From Caenorhabditis elegans (lineage: Eukaryota; Nematoda; Chromadorea; Rhabditida; Rhabditidae): a stretch of 64,000 nt of DNA. The notes beneath the pieces were generated by a model. That model did not search any database and had not been told where the DNA came from. It saw only the letters and a list, made by a program, of their open reading frames with translations. The translations under genes and the position numbers were made by a program. The first letter of the stretch is position 1; each line of letters begins with the position of its first letter. Of the stretch, positions 1 to 11,214 are shown in pieces. Location of the stretch: positions 14,198,001 to 14,262,000 of the forward strand of contig NC_003279.8 of NCBI RefSeq assembly GCF_000002985.6, written 5' to 3'.

Positions 1-633
1 AATCTCTGAAACTTTCAGATTGAGTCTTCTACCTAATATCCTTCATTTGCCCAAACTAGATCCTCCTACTTTCTCCGGTGCGGTGCGGCCGCGTCGCGGT
101 TCAATTTTTTTCAAAATGTGTTATACTTCATGTATGTATATACTCCAGAAAAAAAGACATGGTGTGTTTGCGTTGATCTAATTAGAAAACTGGAAGAGCC
201 GGCGCAGGCGAAATTTGATTAACAGTAGAGAGAGGGGGTTTTGTGGAAAACATACAACCGGAATTCCAGGGTCCGAAATTTGTTTTTGAAAGGAAACATT
301 TTGAGTCTGTATTCTTGGAAGAGTAAATTCGCGACCGCAACGCGGAAGAATTTAAAATTTAAATACTTTAAATATGAAAGTCCTAGCTCTGTAAAATCAC
401 CTGCAAAAATTTCAGGCTTCTAGCTCAAATATGAAGCAAGTTATGGCAATTTGAAAAAATGAAACTAGCCGCGATGCGACTGCGACGCGCCCGCGACGCG
501 ACCGCTCCGCACACACCTAATTGTTAATTGCATGTTAGAATAAAATCATCGGAAGACTATGAAATTTTCGGTGCATACAAAAAAACAAACATATAAACAG
601 ACAAAATAACATTTGAGTACAAAACTTCATTTT
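1..633. other. Non-coding flank with GC-rich repeat pieces
   Basis: AT-rich sequence without a supportable gene. Two short GC-rich blocks near 80-100 and 455-515 carry the core GCGACGCGACCGC (or its complement) that recurs as a ~150 bp satellite at 16.6-18.6 kb. The short open frame at 241-423 lacks start context or splice partners. Confidence 0.5.
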
Positions 634-1007
634 CTAGCGAACTCTGAGGGCTGGGTTGTTGTACGGCTTCTCCCCACAGTACATGAATGGCTGAAATTTA
701 AAAAAAACTTTTTTTTTCTGAAAAAAATCTGAAATTTCATACCTGTTTCGCAGATCCCTTTGGAATCATACACGGCTTCACGACAAAGAGCAAAAATGCG
801 GAGAAGACTCCGAGATACCAGCAAAGAATGATCGGAGAGGCCAAATAGTCGAACCAAGCGAGCTTCTGAAAATAGAAAATTGAATTTTTGGGGGGCTTTG
901 GAGCATATTTGTAGCATTTTTAGCACATTTTTAGGTGAAAAATCAAGTTTTTCAGCTTTAAAACTGGAAATCTGAATCAAAACACTTACTTGATTGGAAT
1001 ACACCAT
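634..1007 (-). CDS. Small single-pass membrane protein, 65 aa
   Basis: I do not recognise the family. Three exons on the minus strand join in frame: 990-1007, 743-865 and 634-690. Both introns have GTAAGT/GTATGA donors and TTTCAG/TTCAG acceptors, and the last exon ends in TAG. The product starts [13 protein letters not shown], then has one hydrophobic helix at about residues 14-35 ([20 protein letters not shown]), followed by a short polar tail with two Cys, [12 protein letters not shown], ending in RVR. There is no N-terminal signal peptide, so a small integral membrane protein of an internal membrane or the surface is plausible, but this is inference. The three exons keep frame through two introns, which a random frame would not. 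The longer unspliced frame over the same bases is read-through of the introns. Confidence 0.72.
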
Positions 1008-1299
1008 GGTTTACCGGATTCGATTTTTTGCCTCGAAAAGTGAAAAATGGAAGGAATGAATGAAAAATCGATATTTGAAGTATTGATTTTTGATTGATTA
1101 ATTTGAAGAAAAACTTCCAAATTTCAAAACTTCAAAAAAGTTATCACGTAATGAAAAAATTTAAACACTTTTTTAAAATTATTTTTTTTTCAAAATTCCG
1201 TATCTTTTTCAATTGTTTAGATGTAAAGCTAATTTTAGGCTTAAAACTTGCATTAAAGCTTTAGCAATAACTGAATAAATTTTGCCATTTACTACTTAA

Positions 1300-2220
1300 A
1301 AACCTACAGTATCCCATGGGTTTTCGTGGCGGGACTCGAAAAATATTTAAAAAATTCTTGAAAATGTTTGAAATTACATTGCATTTGTAGTTTTTTAGAT
1401 TTTTGAGAGATTTTAAGTTCAAAATGGGTAGAAAATCATTGTTAATTTGATACAGAATTTTTTAAAATTAAATCTCAAAAATCTACAGTACCCCATGAGT
1501 TTTCGTGGCGGGACCCAACATTTTTTTTTGAAAATGTTTGAAATTGTATAACTGTTTAAAGTTTTTTATATTTTAAAGAGATTTTTAGTTCAAAATGTTT
1601 AGAAAATTATTGTTAATTTGTTGCAAAATTTTAAAAATCAAACCTATAAAATCTACAGTACCCCATGAGTTTTCGTGGCGGAACGCAAGTTTTCAATATT
1701 TGCAAAATTTCAAAAATTAAAAGCTTCATAATTTTGTCAATTTTCAAGTTTTTGGACTGATTTTGTTTTACAGTATGTTTCAAATACTGATTAGCATATT
1801 TGTAAAATATGATCCGCATATGTGCAATACCTACAGTACCCCATGAGTTTTCGTGGCGGGACCCACAATTTTCCAAAAAATAAAAACTCGATTTTCACGC
1901 GAAATTTCAAATTTCAAAAAAATTTTAAGTTTTAAATTTTAAAACTTTCCACGTGAGTTTATTTTTATATTTGGAACTTTTGACGTTGCAAACTTTGAAA
2001 AACGTTTTAAAATCGATAAATCAAACATTCCTCAACTAACCTTTCTGTTGGAAAATGTGAGTTTAGCGGCTGTCAACTTTAAAGGCGCATACCTTAGAAA
2101 CTGGAAGAGATATCAAAAAGTTGTCAACTAGCAAAATGTAAAACAAATAATTTGCTACATTTTATTAATTGACAACTTTTTGATATCTCAATTTTTGGCA
2201 AAGTTACCGCTCTTTTTCAG
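1300..2220. repeat. Tandem repeat of about 175 bp, then a foldback unit
   Basis: Four copies of a near-invariant core (CTACAGTACCCCATGAG followed by TTTTCGTGGCGGGAC) occur at about 1303, 1481, 1651 and 1828. AT-rich spacers share phrases such as TTTGAAATTGTA and GTTAATTTG. Period is about 170-178 bases. The first copy reads TATCCCATGGG. From about 2085 to 2215 follows one palindromic unit (CAACTAGCAAAATGTA ... TACATTTTATTAATTG) of the family that fills the bestrophin introns, ending at the acceptor of the next gene. Confidence 0.75.
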
Positions 2221-5200
2221 ATGACTGTTCCATATTATCGAGATGTTCCAACTGGAAATGCTCTACGCAATTTTTTCAAAGTAGGTTAACAGTTTTAGAC
2301 AAAAATGTTATTAATGTTTACTTAAAGTTTAAAAAATTCAGATTATGCTCAAAAGGAAAGGAAATTTATTTACAGCGATTTTTAAAGAGTTATGTTTGTT
2401 TCTTGGCTTGTATTTTTTATTTATGGTGATCTATCGACTTGTTTTACCAAAGAGCGGAGGTCAACGGTAAGTGATTTCGCTGGAAAAACTCTTTAAAATG
2501 TAGCTTTTTTTCAGTGAAATCAGAAAAATTGTCGAAAACTTGCTGTCCCATCAGGAATTTACGATACCCTTGGAGTTTTTGCTTGGTTTCTTCGTTTCTA
2601 GTGTGGTGGATCGGTGGAGAAAGTCGCTGGACAGTTTAGCATATATTGAGAGGTAAATTGCGGCATTCTTGAAACCTTTGTAATTCCACTGAAAGCTAAG
2701 TTACTAAAAAGTTGTCAACTTGTGAAATGTAGAGCGAACAATTTTCTACGTTTTGTCAGTTGATAACTTTTTGTATCCTTTCTGCGCGGAGTTATTGGGG
2801 TTTAAAGATGGAACACTCTCCAGCACACAGTGATATTGCGGTTTAACTTCAAGCCTCCATAACTTTGCAGTGAATAGTAATATCAAAAAGTTGTTAACTA
2901 ACAAAATGTAGAGCGGAAAATTTTCTACATTTTGTCAGTTGATAACTTTTTGGTATTTTTATTCTACGCGGAGTTATTAGGGTTTGAAAAAAGAGTACAC
3001 TCCTGCCCACTGTGATGTCCACAGTGATATTGCGGCTCAACTTTAAACCTTCATAACTCTGCACTGAATGACATTATCAAAAATTGTTAATTATTAAAAT
3101 GTAGAGCGTAAAATTGTCTACATTTTGTTAGTTAGTAACTTTTTAATATCTACATTTTGCGCGGAGTTATTGGGGTTTGAGAATAGGGCACACTTCTGCC
3201 CACTGTGATGAATACTGAGAATGAGTTTAAACTTCCAACCTCCATATCTTTGCAGTAAATAGTAATATCAAAAAATTGATAATTAACACAATGTAGAACG
3301 TAAAATTTGCTACATTAAATTAGTTGGTAACTTTTTGATATCTTCTTTTGCGCGGAGTTGTTGAGGTTCGAAGATTGGACACTATCCTGCTCATCGTGAT
3401 GGCCACGGTTCAACTTCAAACCTCCATAACTTTGCAGTGAATATCATTGCTAGAAAATTAATTGCTAGCAAATTGTAGAGCGTAAAATGCTCTACATTGT
3501 GTTAGTTAACAACTTGTTTCTAACTGTACTCCGGACAAAGTTACAGGTGTTTAAAACTGGCTCCCTCCACCGGTGATGAATTTAGTGTGGTGGCGGGAGA
3601 ATGCGCTTCATCTCCCCCTTTTCTACACTCGGGCTGTCCCAATACAATTTGATCTATAAAAATCGCGGGAATTTTTCTCCCAGAAAAATGTGACGTCAGC
3701 GCACTCTTACAAGGGAAGTCTTTGAGGGGGTCCGTAGATTTGGGGTTCTCATGCTAAAATTCCTACAGAAGAGTGTTAGTTATGATTTCTCCAAAAAAAT
3801 TTAGCTGCCTGATAAGATTTAAGCTTTGGTTCGATTCCTTCTATTTTTGAAATATTTTTGTAAGTTGAATAAAGTTGTAAAACAACTCATTCAAACATTG
3901 TTGATCAAGAAATTTTGAGCAAAAATGAAAAAAATAAAAATTTCCAAAAGTGCGGACAATGATTCTAGGTTCCCGAATAAGAATAAAATCACTTTAAAAA
4001 TGCGCAAAAATGTTTGAATGAGTTGTTTTACAACTTTATTCAACTTACAAAAATATTTCAAAAATGGAAGGAATCGAACCAAAGCTTAAATCTTATCAGA
4101 CGCGCGCACTCCCAACTCGGCCACCGAGGACATTTTACAACTCAATGTGGTGGGTGTCACATTTTCGGTGGTCACGCAAGCTGAGATTTGCGTGGATTGC
4201 ATGGTAAGACAGTGGATTTCAATGGTGTTTTTAACTGAAATTTCAAAACGTCATAACTTTGCTGAAACTTGACTTGGGCAGCTAAATTTTTTGGAGAAAT
4301 CATAACTAACACTCTTCTGTAGGAATTTTAGCATGAGAACCCCAAATCTACGGACCCCCTCAAAGACTTCCCTTGTTAGCCATGCAAAATCAGTTGAGAA
4401 GTCTGCGTCTAAATTCCCGCAATTATCGTAGATCAAAACAAAATGGGACACTCTGGCATCCACGTGCACTCTTACTTCTATCTTTCAGTTGTGCCCACGC
4501 CGTTGTCATAGGTTTTCCACCCAATTCCAATGGCTCCGACAAAAACTTACTGATCCGCCGTACGATCATCAGATACCTAGTGGTCTCCCAGATCTTGTTG
4601 TACCGTGAGATCTCGCTGAAAGTGAGGAGGAGATTCAAGAAGTTGACGATACTGGGAAAAGCTAGTAGGTTTTTTTTTCAATTTCGAAAGTCTCAATGAT
4701 CTACAATTTCAGAACTTCTGAATCAGAATGAGATTGATAAACTGAATAAGTTGGAGTGTAAGCACTATGACATCTACTTTCTGCCAATCAGTTGGGCTCT
4801 TTCCCTTATCGAGGACAAAGTAAGTTAGCCTTAATCAGAATTTTTATATTCATATTCATTTTCAGATTGATAAAGAGAATCTGGCGAACGAGTTCACAAT
4901 CCTGTGGGGTCAAATCAAGGAGTGGCAGACAAAGCTCTCACTTTTGCGGAACTGCGACTACATCCCGATTCCGTTGGCGTACCCGCAGGCTGTGTTCCTA
5001 GCCGTTCGTTGTTACTTTGCAGTGTGTGTGTTCACAAGACAGCACTTGGATAGATATGATTCGAAGATGGTTAGTCACTGTTAAAAAACTACCAAAAATG
5101 TGTGAAAAACTATCAAAATGTAGATCAAAAAAATAGTCTACATTTTATTAGTTGACCACTTTTTGATAGGTAGTTGCTCCGCAGAGTTTCTGGGGTTTGA

Positions 5201-6643
5201 AGTTGCAAGTGTCACGCCACTGCATTCCTTCCTCTCCCAACTTCAAACCCCTGTAACTCTGCAGTGGGTGAAGATAGCAAAAAATTGCCAACTATCAAAA
5301 TGAAAAACAAAAAATTTGCTACATTTTGTTAGTTGAAAACTTTTCGATATCTCTTCTCTTCGCAGAGTTGCAGGGGTTTGAAGTTGGAAGTGTCACCCCA
5401 CTGCATTCCTTTACCTCTCAACTTCAAACCCCTGTAACTCTGCAGTGAGTGAAGCTATCAAAAATAAAATGTAGAGAAAATTTTTTCTCTACATGTTATC
5501 AATTGACAATATTTTTCTAATCTAACTCTCCGCAGAGTTGCAAGAGTTTAAAGTTGAAACAACCCAGATTCTGCACACTCCCTCTCCCATTTCTCCCCTC
5601 TCCAAACTTTAAACCCCTGTAACTTTGCAGTGAGTAAAGATATTAACAAATTGCCAACTAACAAAATGAAAAACAAAAAATTGTCTACATTTTGTTAGTT
5701 GAAAATTTTTTGATAGCTCACTTTTCCGCAGAGCGCCAGGGGTTTGAAGCGGAAAAGGTCCCACACAAAAGAAAAAAGAAAGAGTTTAGGGGAGTGGAAA
5801 CGGCAGACATAGCCTGCGTCTCTTTCATTCTCTTTCTACTTTTTTTTCTATTCCTTATTTTAGTATCGGTTCTCGCTATCAGTCAAAAATGTTAGAGATC
5901 GTGTGGTGAGGGGAGACGCAGCGCACTCTCCTCGTCTGCGCCCTCTCCTGCCACCACATTCTCTCCTCTCTCAACTTTAAACCCCTGTAGCTTTGCAGTG
6001 AGCAAAGCTATCAAAAAAATTGTCAACTACTGAAATATAGAGAGAAACGTGTTCTACATATTTATAGTTGACAATTTTTTCTAACCCGACTCTCCGCAGA
6101 GATATTTAAGTTTTTTATAGCACACCTGGATAACTTTCTTCCCAGTGCTCACAACATTCCAATACATTTTCATGATGGGCTGGATGAAGGTCGCCGAAAT
6201 CCTGCTCAACCCAATGGGAGAAGACGAAGACGATTTTGAGCTGAACTTTATCATTGATAACAATCTTAAAGTGAGTAATTTTTTTCGTTTCAGAAAAAAT
6301 TATACAAATTTACAGAATGGATTGGATATTGTGAGTGGATTATGTGGAAACCATAGGAAACTTGCAGAACATGAAATTGAAAATGATTGTCGTCCATATT
6401 ATCAAACCAATGAACAAGATCGTAAAAAGAATCGTGCACCGCCGGAATCCTTGAAGAACGTGGAGTAAGCGTATTACCCGTTAAAATTCTAGATTTTATA
6501 TTAAAAAAATTTCCAGGTTCAAATCATTCACAATGGAAAAGGCTTCTAAGGACTCGCCAATGGTTGTGAAATCGGAATCTGTTTGTTGCCTACGCCGGAG
6601 ATTCAATAGCAGTGCAAAAAAGCACCATGATTCAAAAGTCTAG
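2221..6643 (+). CDS. Bestrophin-family anion channel, copy 1 (411 aa)
   Basis: Bestrophins are pentameric, often Ca2+-gated chloride channels of the plasma membrane. Nine exons join in frame: 2221-2280, 2342-2466, 2515-2652, 4489-4664, 4713-4819, 4866-5069, 6121-6270, 6316-6464, 6517-6643. The protein starts MTVPYYRDV. The pore-neck segment [19 protein letters not shown] keeps the Ile/Phe/Phe trio (I79, F83, F87). [14 protein letters not shown] and [20 protein letters not shown] are typical of the family. The calcium clasp reads [11 protein letters not shown], with acidic residues 304-308. The family's RFP motif is R156-F157-K158, so Pro is replaced. The short cytosolic tail has CC and many Lys/Ser. 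TTTTTCAG lies directly before the ATG, consistent with spliced-leader trans-splicing. An AATAAA at 6669-6674 is the likely poly(A) signal. Introns 3 and 6 are large and made of repeats. Confidence 0.93.
2690..3560. repeat. Five tandem palindromic units in bestrophin-1 intron 3
   Basis: About 185 bp units begin near 2700, 2885, 3065, 3260 and 3455. Each contains a stem such as TAACAAAATGTAGAGCG paired with CTACATTTTGTCAGTTG, flanked by CATAACTTTGCAGTGAATA and GCGCGGAGTTATTGGGG-type arms and a spacer ending in CCCACTGTGATG. The inner stems can fold into hairpins in the pre-mRNA. Confidence 0.8.
3643..4466. mobile_element. Composite foldback element with tRNA-like core, intron 3
   Basis: The outer ends match the CACGTGG/CCACGTG foldback family seen elsewhere in the window (CAATACAATTTGATCTATAA on the left, GTAGATCAAAACAAAATGGG and CACGTG on the right). 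Inside, 3710-3808 is complementary to about 4277-4376. A tighter hairpin pairs 3809-3899 with 4009-4099 over 91 bases with one mismatch seen. At 4066-4131, minus strand, a tRNA-like stretch has GGTGGCCGAGTTGGGAG (A-box-like) and GGTTCGATTCC (B box). No full cloverleaf can be drawn, so it is a tRNA-derived fragment and not a functional tRNA. The 5' half of the palindrome lacks the A-box part. Confidence 0.7.
5080..6115. repeat. Palindromic repeat array in bestrophin-1 intron 6
   Basis: Units near 5100, 5285, 5455, 5640 and 6005 carry inverted arms of the CAACTAACAAAATG / CATTTTGTTAGTTG type. They are separated by ACTTCAAACCCCTGTAACTC and CGCAGAGTTGCAGGGGTTTG blocks. One unit also holds a purine/pyrimidine-rich block (GGGGAGACGCAGCGCACTCT) that recurs at 10.9, 19.5, 21.1, 22.4, 26.3, 27.5 and 29.3 kb. 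Confidence 0.78.
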
Positions 6644-6829
6644 ATTTTACTTGTTTTCGGTTTAAGTAAATAAAGTGTTTTATGGAGGCCTGAAATGGAC
6701 AAAAAAACGTATTCTAGATGTGTTATCTAAACTTTGATCTATGCGGCATGTCTGCAGATACAGTGTGTCCTACGTTCTTCCCGCTTGCTCGGTTGTACTC
6801 CCTGTGAAGGAGGTGGTTGTAAATGAGAA

Positions 6830-7740
6830 CGTATGTGAAAGAAAAAATTTTTTCAACTAATGAAATGTAGGAAATGTCCTGCTTAACATTTTGTTAGTTT
6901 ACAACTTTTTTCTAGCCAGATTCCCCGCTAAGTTACATGGGCTTGAAGTTAGGGTAGTGAGTCTCCCTCTCTAGGGCTTGCAAACTTTGAACCCGCATAT
7001 CTCTACGGGGAGCAAGATAGAAAAATTATTAAAACTATAAAAATGTAGGAAATTTTATGCTTAATATTTTGGTGATGCTCAACTTTTTCCTAGTCAGATT
7101 CCCCGCAAAGTTAAATGAGCTTGAAGTTAGGGTAGTGTGTCTCCCGCTACTGCCACATTCTCTAGAGCTCCAAAACTTTAAAGGCTTATATCTTTGCTAG
7201 CAAGCAGGCTAGAACAAATTTTTCAACTACAAAAATGTAGGAAATTTTTTGCTTAACATTTTGATAATGCTCAACTTTTTTCTAGCCCCATTCCCTGCCG
7301 AGATACATAGGCTTGAAGTTGAGTGCGGAGAAATTTTCAATTTTTTGAAATTTTTCTTTTCACGTTTCTTCACTAATTTTTTCTTAATTCAGAGAAGTTT
7401 TTCAAAGAAATCACTACACGTGAATCCGTGGCACTCGTGGCAAATAAAGCATCAATAAAGGAGTTGGCATATTGGTAAATCAATTATTCCTCAGTTTTGT
7501 GTAACGTTCAAAAAGTGAGTTTTGGCTTTTCAGTGCTTTTTCGGGAGATCTCTCCGTGGGGGTTTGTAGCTGGAGAGCATTAACTTCAAACCCCTATAAC
7601 TCTGAAACTAGTATAGCTAGAAAGAAGTTGTAAACTCAAAAAATATTCTTTGTGAAATTTTACACATTATATTAGTTTAAAACTTTTTTCTAGCTCTTCT
7701 CTCTGCGGAGTTATAAATGCACAAAGTACATATAATATAT
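6830..7740. repeat. Palindromic repeats between bestrophin copies 1 and 2
   Basis: Several related foldback units (TCAACTAATGAAATGTAGG ... AACATTTTGTTAGTTTACAA; TTTTTTCTAGCC spacers) occupy the intergenic interval. This variant differs from the intron 3 and 6 arrays in its CCCCGCTAAGTTACATGGGC and CTAGCC flanks. No gene is seen here. Confidence 0.72.
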
Positions 7741-7755
7741 TCAAGAATTTTTCAG

Positions 7756-10581
7756 ATGACAGTAACATATAATCGTGCAGTGTCAACAGAGTCGATTCAC
7801 AATTTTGTATCGGTATGTGATTTCAGAAAAAAAAATAGTGAAATAATGGTTATTCGCAGATTATGAGCTATTGGCATGGATCGCTCGTGAAATCAATTTG
7901 GAAAGAATACGCTATTTGGATTGTTCTATATCATTTGATACTTTTCATATACAGAGTTGTGATGCCAATATTTGGTTGGGCCGAGTAAGCGATTTGTCGT
8001 TATATCAATATAAAAATACCGCATTTTTTGCAGTTATTGCAAAAAAGTTATTGAGAATTGGACGCCTCATCAGGACATGACTATTCCATTGGAGTTCCTG
8101 CTCGGTTTCTTCGTTACCACTGTCATCGATCGGTGGAGGAAGGCGTTCCAGAATATTCCGTACATTGAAATGTAAGTTATATGGTAATAGAAAACGTAAT
8201 GTTCAGAAAGTTTGCTACATTCGGTTAGTTTTCAACTTTTTGATAGCTCTACTCACTGCAGAGTTACAGAGATTTGAAGTTGAGAAAGTAGAGAGCATGG
8301 TGGTGTGGAGAGTGAGCTGCGTCTCCAACTATAACTCTTCAGGTAGTTGAGCTATCAAAAACTGGCCACCTAACAAAATGTTGCACATTTTCTGTAGATC
8401 ACTTTGCTAGTAGACAATTTTCTGCTAGCTCATCCAGTTTTTGAAATATTTGTGATTTTCCAGCTGTGCTTTCGCCGTCGCAGCAGCTATTCCGGGACGC
8501 ATAAGAATTATCAACAAAAAGCAAAACGAAGTGAGAGCCCCAGGAGGACAAGATCTCCGAGATGTTCCCGCCGTTGAAGTAAATCATCCGGTGCAAAGAG
8601 GCCCAGAAGCTCCCGCAGCAGCTCTTCCGATGCCCGGAGCTCCAGAGCGTCCTGCTGTAGCTCTTCCGATGCCCGGAGCTCCAGAGGGTCCTGCAGCAAT
8701 ACAACAACCCTCAGTGGATGTCAAGCTCACAGCCCGACGTACAATCATCAGATACCTCGTTCTCTCGCAAATTTTGCTGTTCCGCGAGATTTCGACCAAA
8801 GTGAAGAAAAGATTCGTCGATTTGAAGTGCCTTGTGGATTCCAGTAAGTTTGAAAAAAAAAATTACGTTATCGTAAATTGGTTTTTCAGAATTTCTAACC
8901 GATGAGGAGTTGAAAATTCTATCAAAAGAGGTGAAGTGTGATCACTATGACAGCTACTTCTTGCCGATCAACTGGGCTTTTTCGATTCTTCAGGAGCACG
9001 TGAGTTTGCATGCCTGCCTGCCTGCCTACATGGACTATTTCATTTTCAGAAAGTGAAGTCAAACCCTGAATTTATAAATGCATGGAATGTGATCAGAGAT
9101 TGGCAAGTGAAGCTGTCACTTTTGCGAAACGGGGACTTCATTCCGATTCCACTGGCATACCCGCAAGCCGTGTTTCTAGCTATCCGATTCTACTTCCTGG
9201 TCTGTCTGTTCACAAGACAGCACCTCGATATGGATGATAAAAAATCGGTTGGTTTTTTTTTTAAGTTTTGGCAAATTGCCAAGAGTAGGGCTCCCATGAG
9301 GCGCGAAATGCGGGCCTCACGCCGATGCCGCGCGCTGCTCTGCTTGTGCAATGAAGTGCGAAGAGGTAGCTATTTGGAGCGGCCGACACGTTCGGGGTTC
9401 CGCAGCTTGGCGTGAAATGAGTAGCTTGGTGTGTGCGCAACGTAGTGCGAAGAGGCACGTGGTGTCAGATTGTCCGATTACGGCTTGATCTAAAAAATGC
9501 GGGAATTTTTCCCCTCCGCATTTTTTTGTAGATCTACGTAGATCAAGCCGAAATGAGACACTCTGGCACCACGTGAAGAGGTAATTGTTTGGAAGCGGCC
9601 GACACGTTCGGGGTTCTGCGCCGAACTATATATTCGGATACATGCGGCTTGAGTGAAACCTTGAGGCCGGCGCGGCGACCTCATGGGTGCCCTAGCCAAC
9701 AGACAGTATAATTTTCTGCTTCAGATTGATTACTATTTCCCACTGATGACGTCATTGCAATTCATCTTCATTGTGGGATGGATGAAAGTCGCCGAAATCC
9801 TGCTGAATCCGATGGGTGAAGATGACGATGATTTTGAGTTGAACAACATTATCGATAAGAATCTCTACGTAAGAGTTTTGTGTTTTCTCACATGAATATG
9901 AAAATTGTTCAGATTGGACTGGCGATTGTGGATACAGAGTGTGGAAAACATCCGGAAATTGTGAAGGATACAATTGGCAAAGACTGCCTTCCATTCTATC
10001 CACAAAACGATGATGATAATGAGAGGAATCGCGCACTTGTCGGCTCGACGAAGAATATCAAGTGAGTTTGATACTTCTATGAAAGTTTGAAAGTTTGAAA
10101 GTCTCGATTTAGTTTGTCTGGACGATCTGACACCCCAGCCGCTTCACCTTCGGTGTTCTATGTCAATATCAATGTCAAGGTCGAGAACCCTACCCCAGTC
10201 ATTGTCGATGGCGCCCGACCTCCTCCATCTCCACCAGCTCTTCCGCCAGCGCTTCCAAATCCAAATGAACCACCTCCACCTCCACCTCCGGCTGAAGCTC
10301 TCCGTGCTGACCAACCTCGTCATTCTCTGATTCATGAAGTGGGCGCCCAAGCTGATCCGGCCGAGGCTAATGGTGCCCAAGCTCTCTCACCCGTGCTTCC
10401 AAATCCAAATGAACGTGCTGACGAACATGGTCATTCTCCGGTCATTGACAATGAGGCCCAACCTAGTCCACCTCCGGCCGAGGCCAATCGTGCTCCGATT
10501 CCAAATCAACAACCCCAGGTCAATGGTAACGCCGCCCCAGCTTCTCCACGTCAGGCCAAGGTTCCTGACGACCCACATTAA
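7756..10581 (+). CDS. Bestrophin-family channel with Pro-rich insert and tail, copy 2 (589 aa)
   Basis: Nine exons: 7756-7812, 7860-7984, 8034-8171, 8464-8843, 8890-8999, 9050-9247, 9725-9868, 9913-10061, 10113-10581. The channel core is complete: [14 protein letters not shown] start, neck [20 protein letters not shown] (I78, F82, F86), [15 protein letters not shown] aperture segment, and calcium clasp [11 protein letters not shown] with acidic residues 368-372. The RFP motif reads R-F-V (about 223-225). Two features set it apart. Exon 4 is 204 bases longer than in copy 1, adding about 68 residues before ARRTIIRY that are rich in Ala/Pro and hold two repeats of ALPMPGAPE. The last exon encodes a ~156-residue Pro/Ala/Asn tail with PPPPPPP and repeated LPNPNE. 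TTTTTCAG abuts the ATG. An AATAAA lies at 10704-10709. The tail suggests protein-protein contacts; that is inference. Confidence 0.92.
9286..9698. mobile_element. Inverted-repeat element in bestrophin-2 intron 6
   Basis: Ends are TAGGGCTCCCATGAGG and CCTCATGGGTGCCCTA, which are inverted repeats. The interior carries the phrase GCGGCCGACACGTTCGGGGT twice with GTGCGAAGAGGTA. The same interior sequence is tandemly repeated in the complementary sense at 58.1-58.45 kb and appears in part at 11.87-11.96 kb. A second element (9456-9575) is nested inside it. Confidence 0.7.
9456..9575. mobile_element. CACGTGGTGTC-ended foldback element, short copy
   Basis: It begins CACGTGGTGTCAGA and ends TCTGGCACCACGTG. 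The arms GGCTTGATCTAAAAAATGCG and CGCATTTTTTTGTAGATCTA pair to give a hairpin. It is nested in the larger element of bestrophin-2 intron 6. Family copies also lie at 15933-16117, 18180-18342, 24016-24090 (partial), 49568-50002 and 61625-61809. Confidence 0.75.
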
Positions 10582-10749
10582 CAACCTGTCTTTCCAAATC
10601 CCTAGAACCGTTCGGCTACAAAATCTACTCCTGCGTCCAATCTATCAACTTCTACTTGCACTTTCAAAAAATAAACCATTTTTATTAATCACAAGCTGTA
10701 GTAAATAAAGTTTTATGTTTGTTTAACCTTTTTGAATAAAAAATTCTCA

Positions 10750-11160
10750 GTTAGCATCGCAAACTTCAGAAAATTTGCTACATTTTGTCAGTTGTAAACT
10801 TTTTTCTATCTCTCCTCCCCGCAGACTTATAGAAGTTGTTCACCCCTGAAGTTGAGCCACCCTGGCAAGACAGAGGAAGTGTGGCGGCGGGGAGAGTGTA
10901 GAGAGAGAGAGTGCGCTGCGTCTCCCCCTCTCACATGCTCTCTTGCGCGAATAGTTTCAAAGGCTTGTAACTCGCTAGGCAGAGGAGCTAGAAAAAAGTT
11001 GAAAACTGAAAAAATGTAGGAAATTTTTAGTAGAATAATTTGAAAAGTGTAAAAACCGCTATGCTTCAACTTCAAACCCCTGTAACTTTGCCGAGAGAAA
11101 TGCTAGAAAAAATTGAAAAATGTGAAAATGTAGCAAACATCGTGTAGTTTGATAAAACAT
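10750..11160. repeat. Foldback repeats between convergent bestrophin copies 2 and 3
   Basis: Two units of the intron palindrome family (GAAAATTTGCTACATTTTGT; AGAAAAAGTTGAAAACTG-type arms) plus the GAGAGAGTGCGCTGCGTCTC block fill the space between the two 3' ends. No gene is seen. Confidence 0.65.
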
Positions 11161-11214
11161 TTTATTTACTATGATGATTAATATTTTGTGAAAGTACTAG
11201 TAGAAGTTGATAGC

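Noticed and set aside
4066-4131. tRNA gene on the minus strand in bestrophin-1 intron 3
   Set aside because: Good box A and B sequence, but the T-arm and anticodon stem do not close and the 3' half is also part of a longer palindrome.
8399-8799. Antisense open frames opposite bestrophin-2 exon 4
   Set aside because: Shadows of a GC-rich, repetitive coding exon whose sense frame is supported by splice phase and family similarity.
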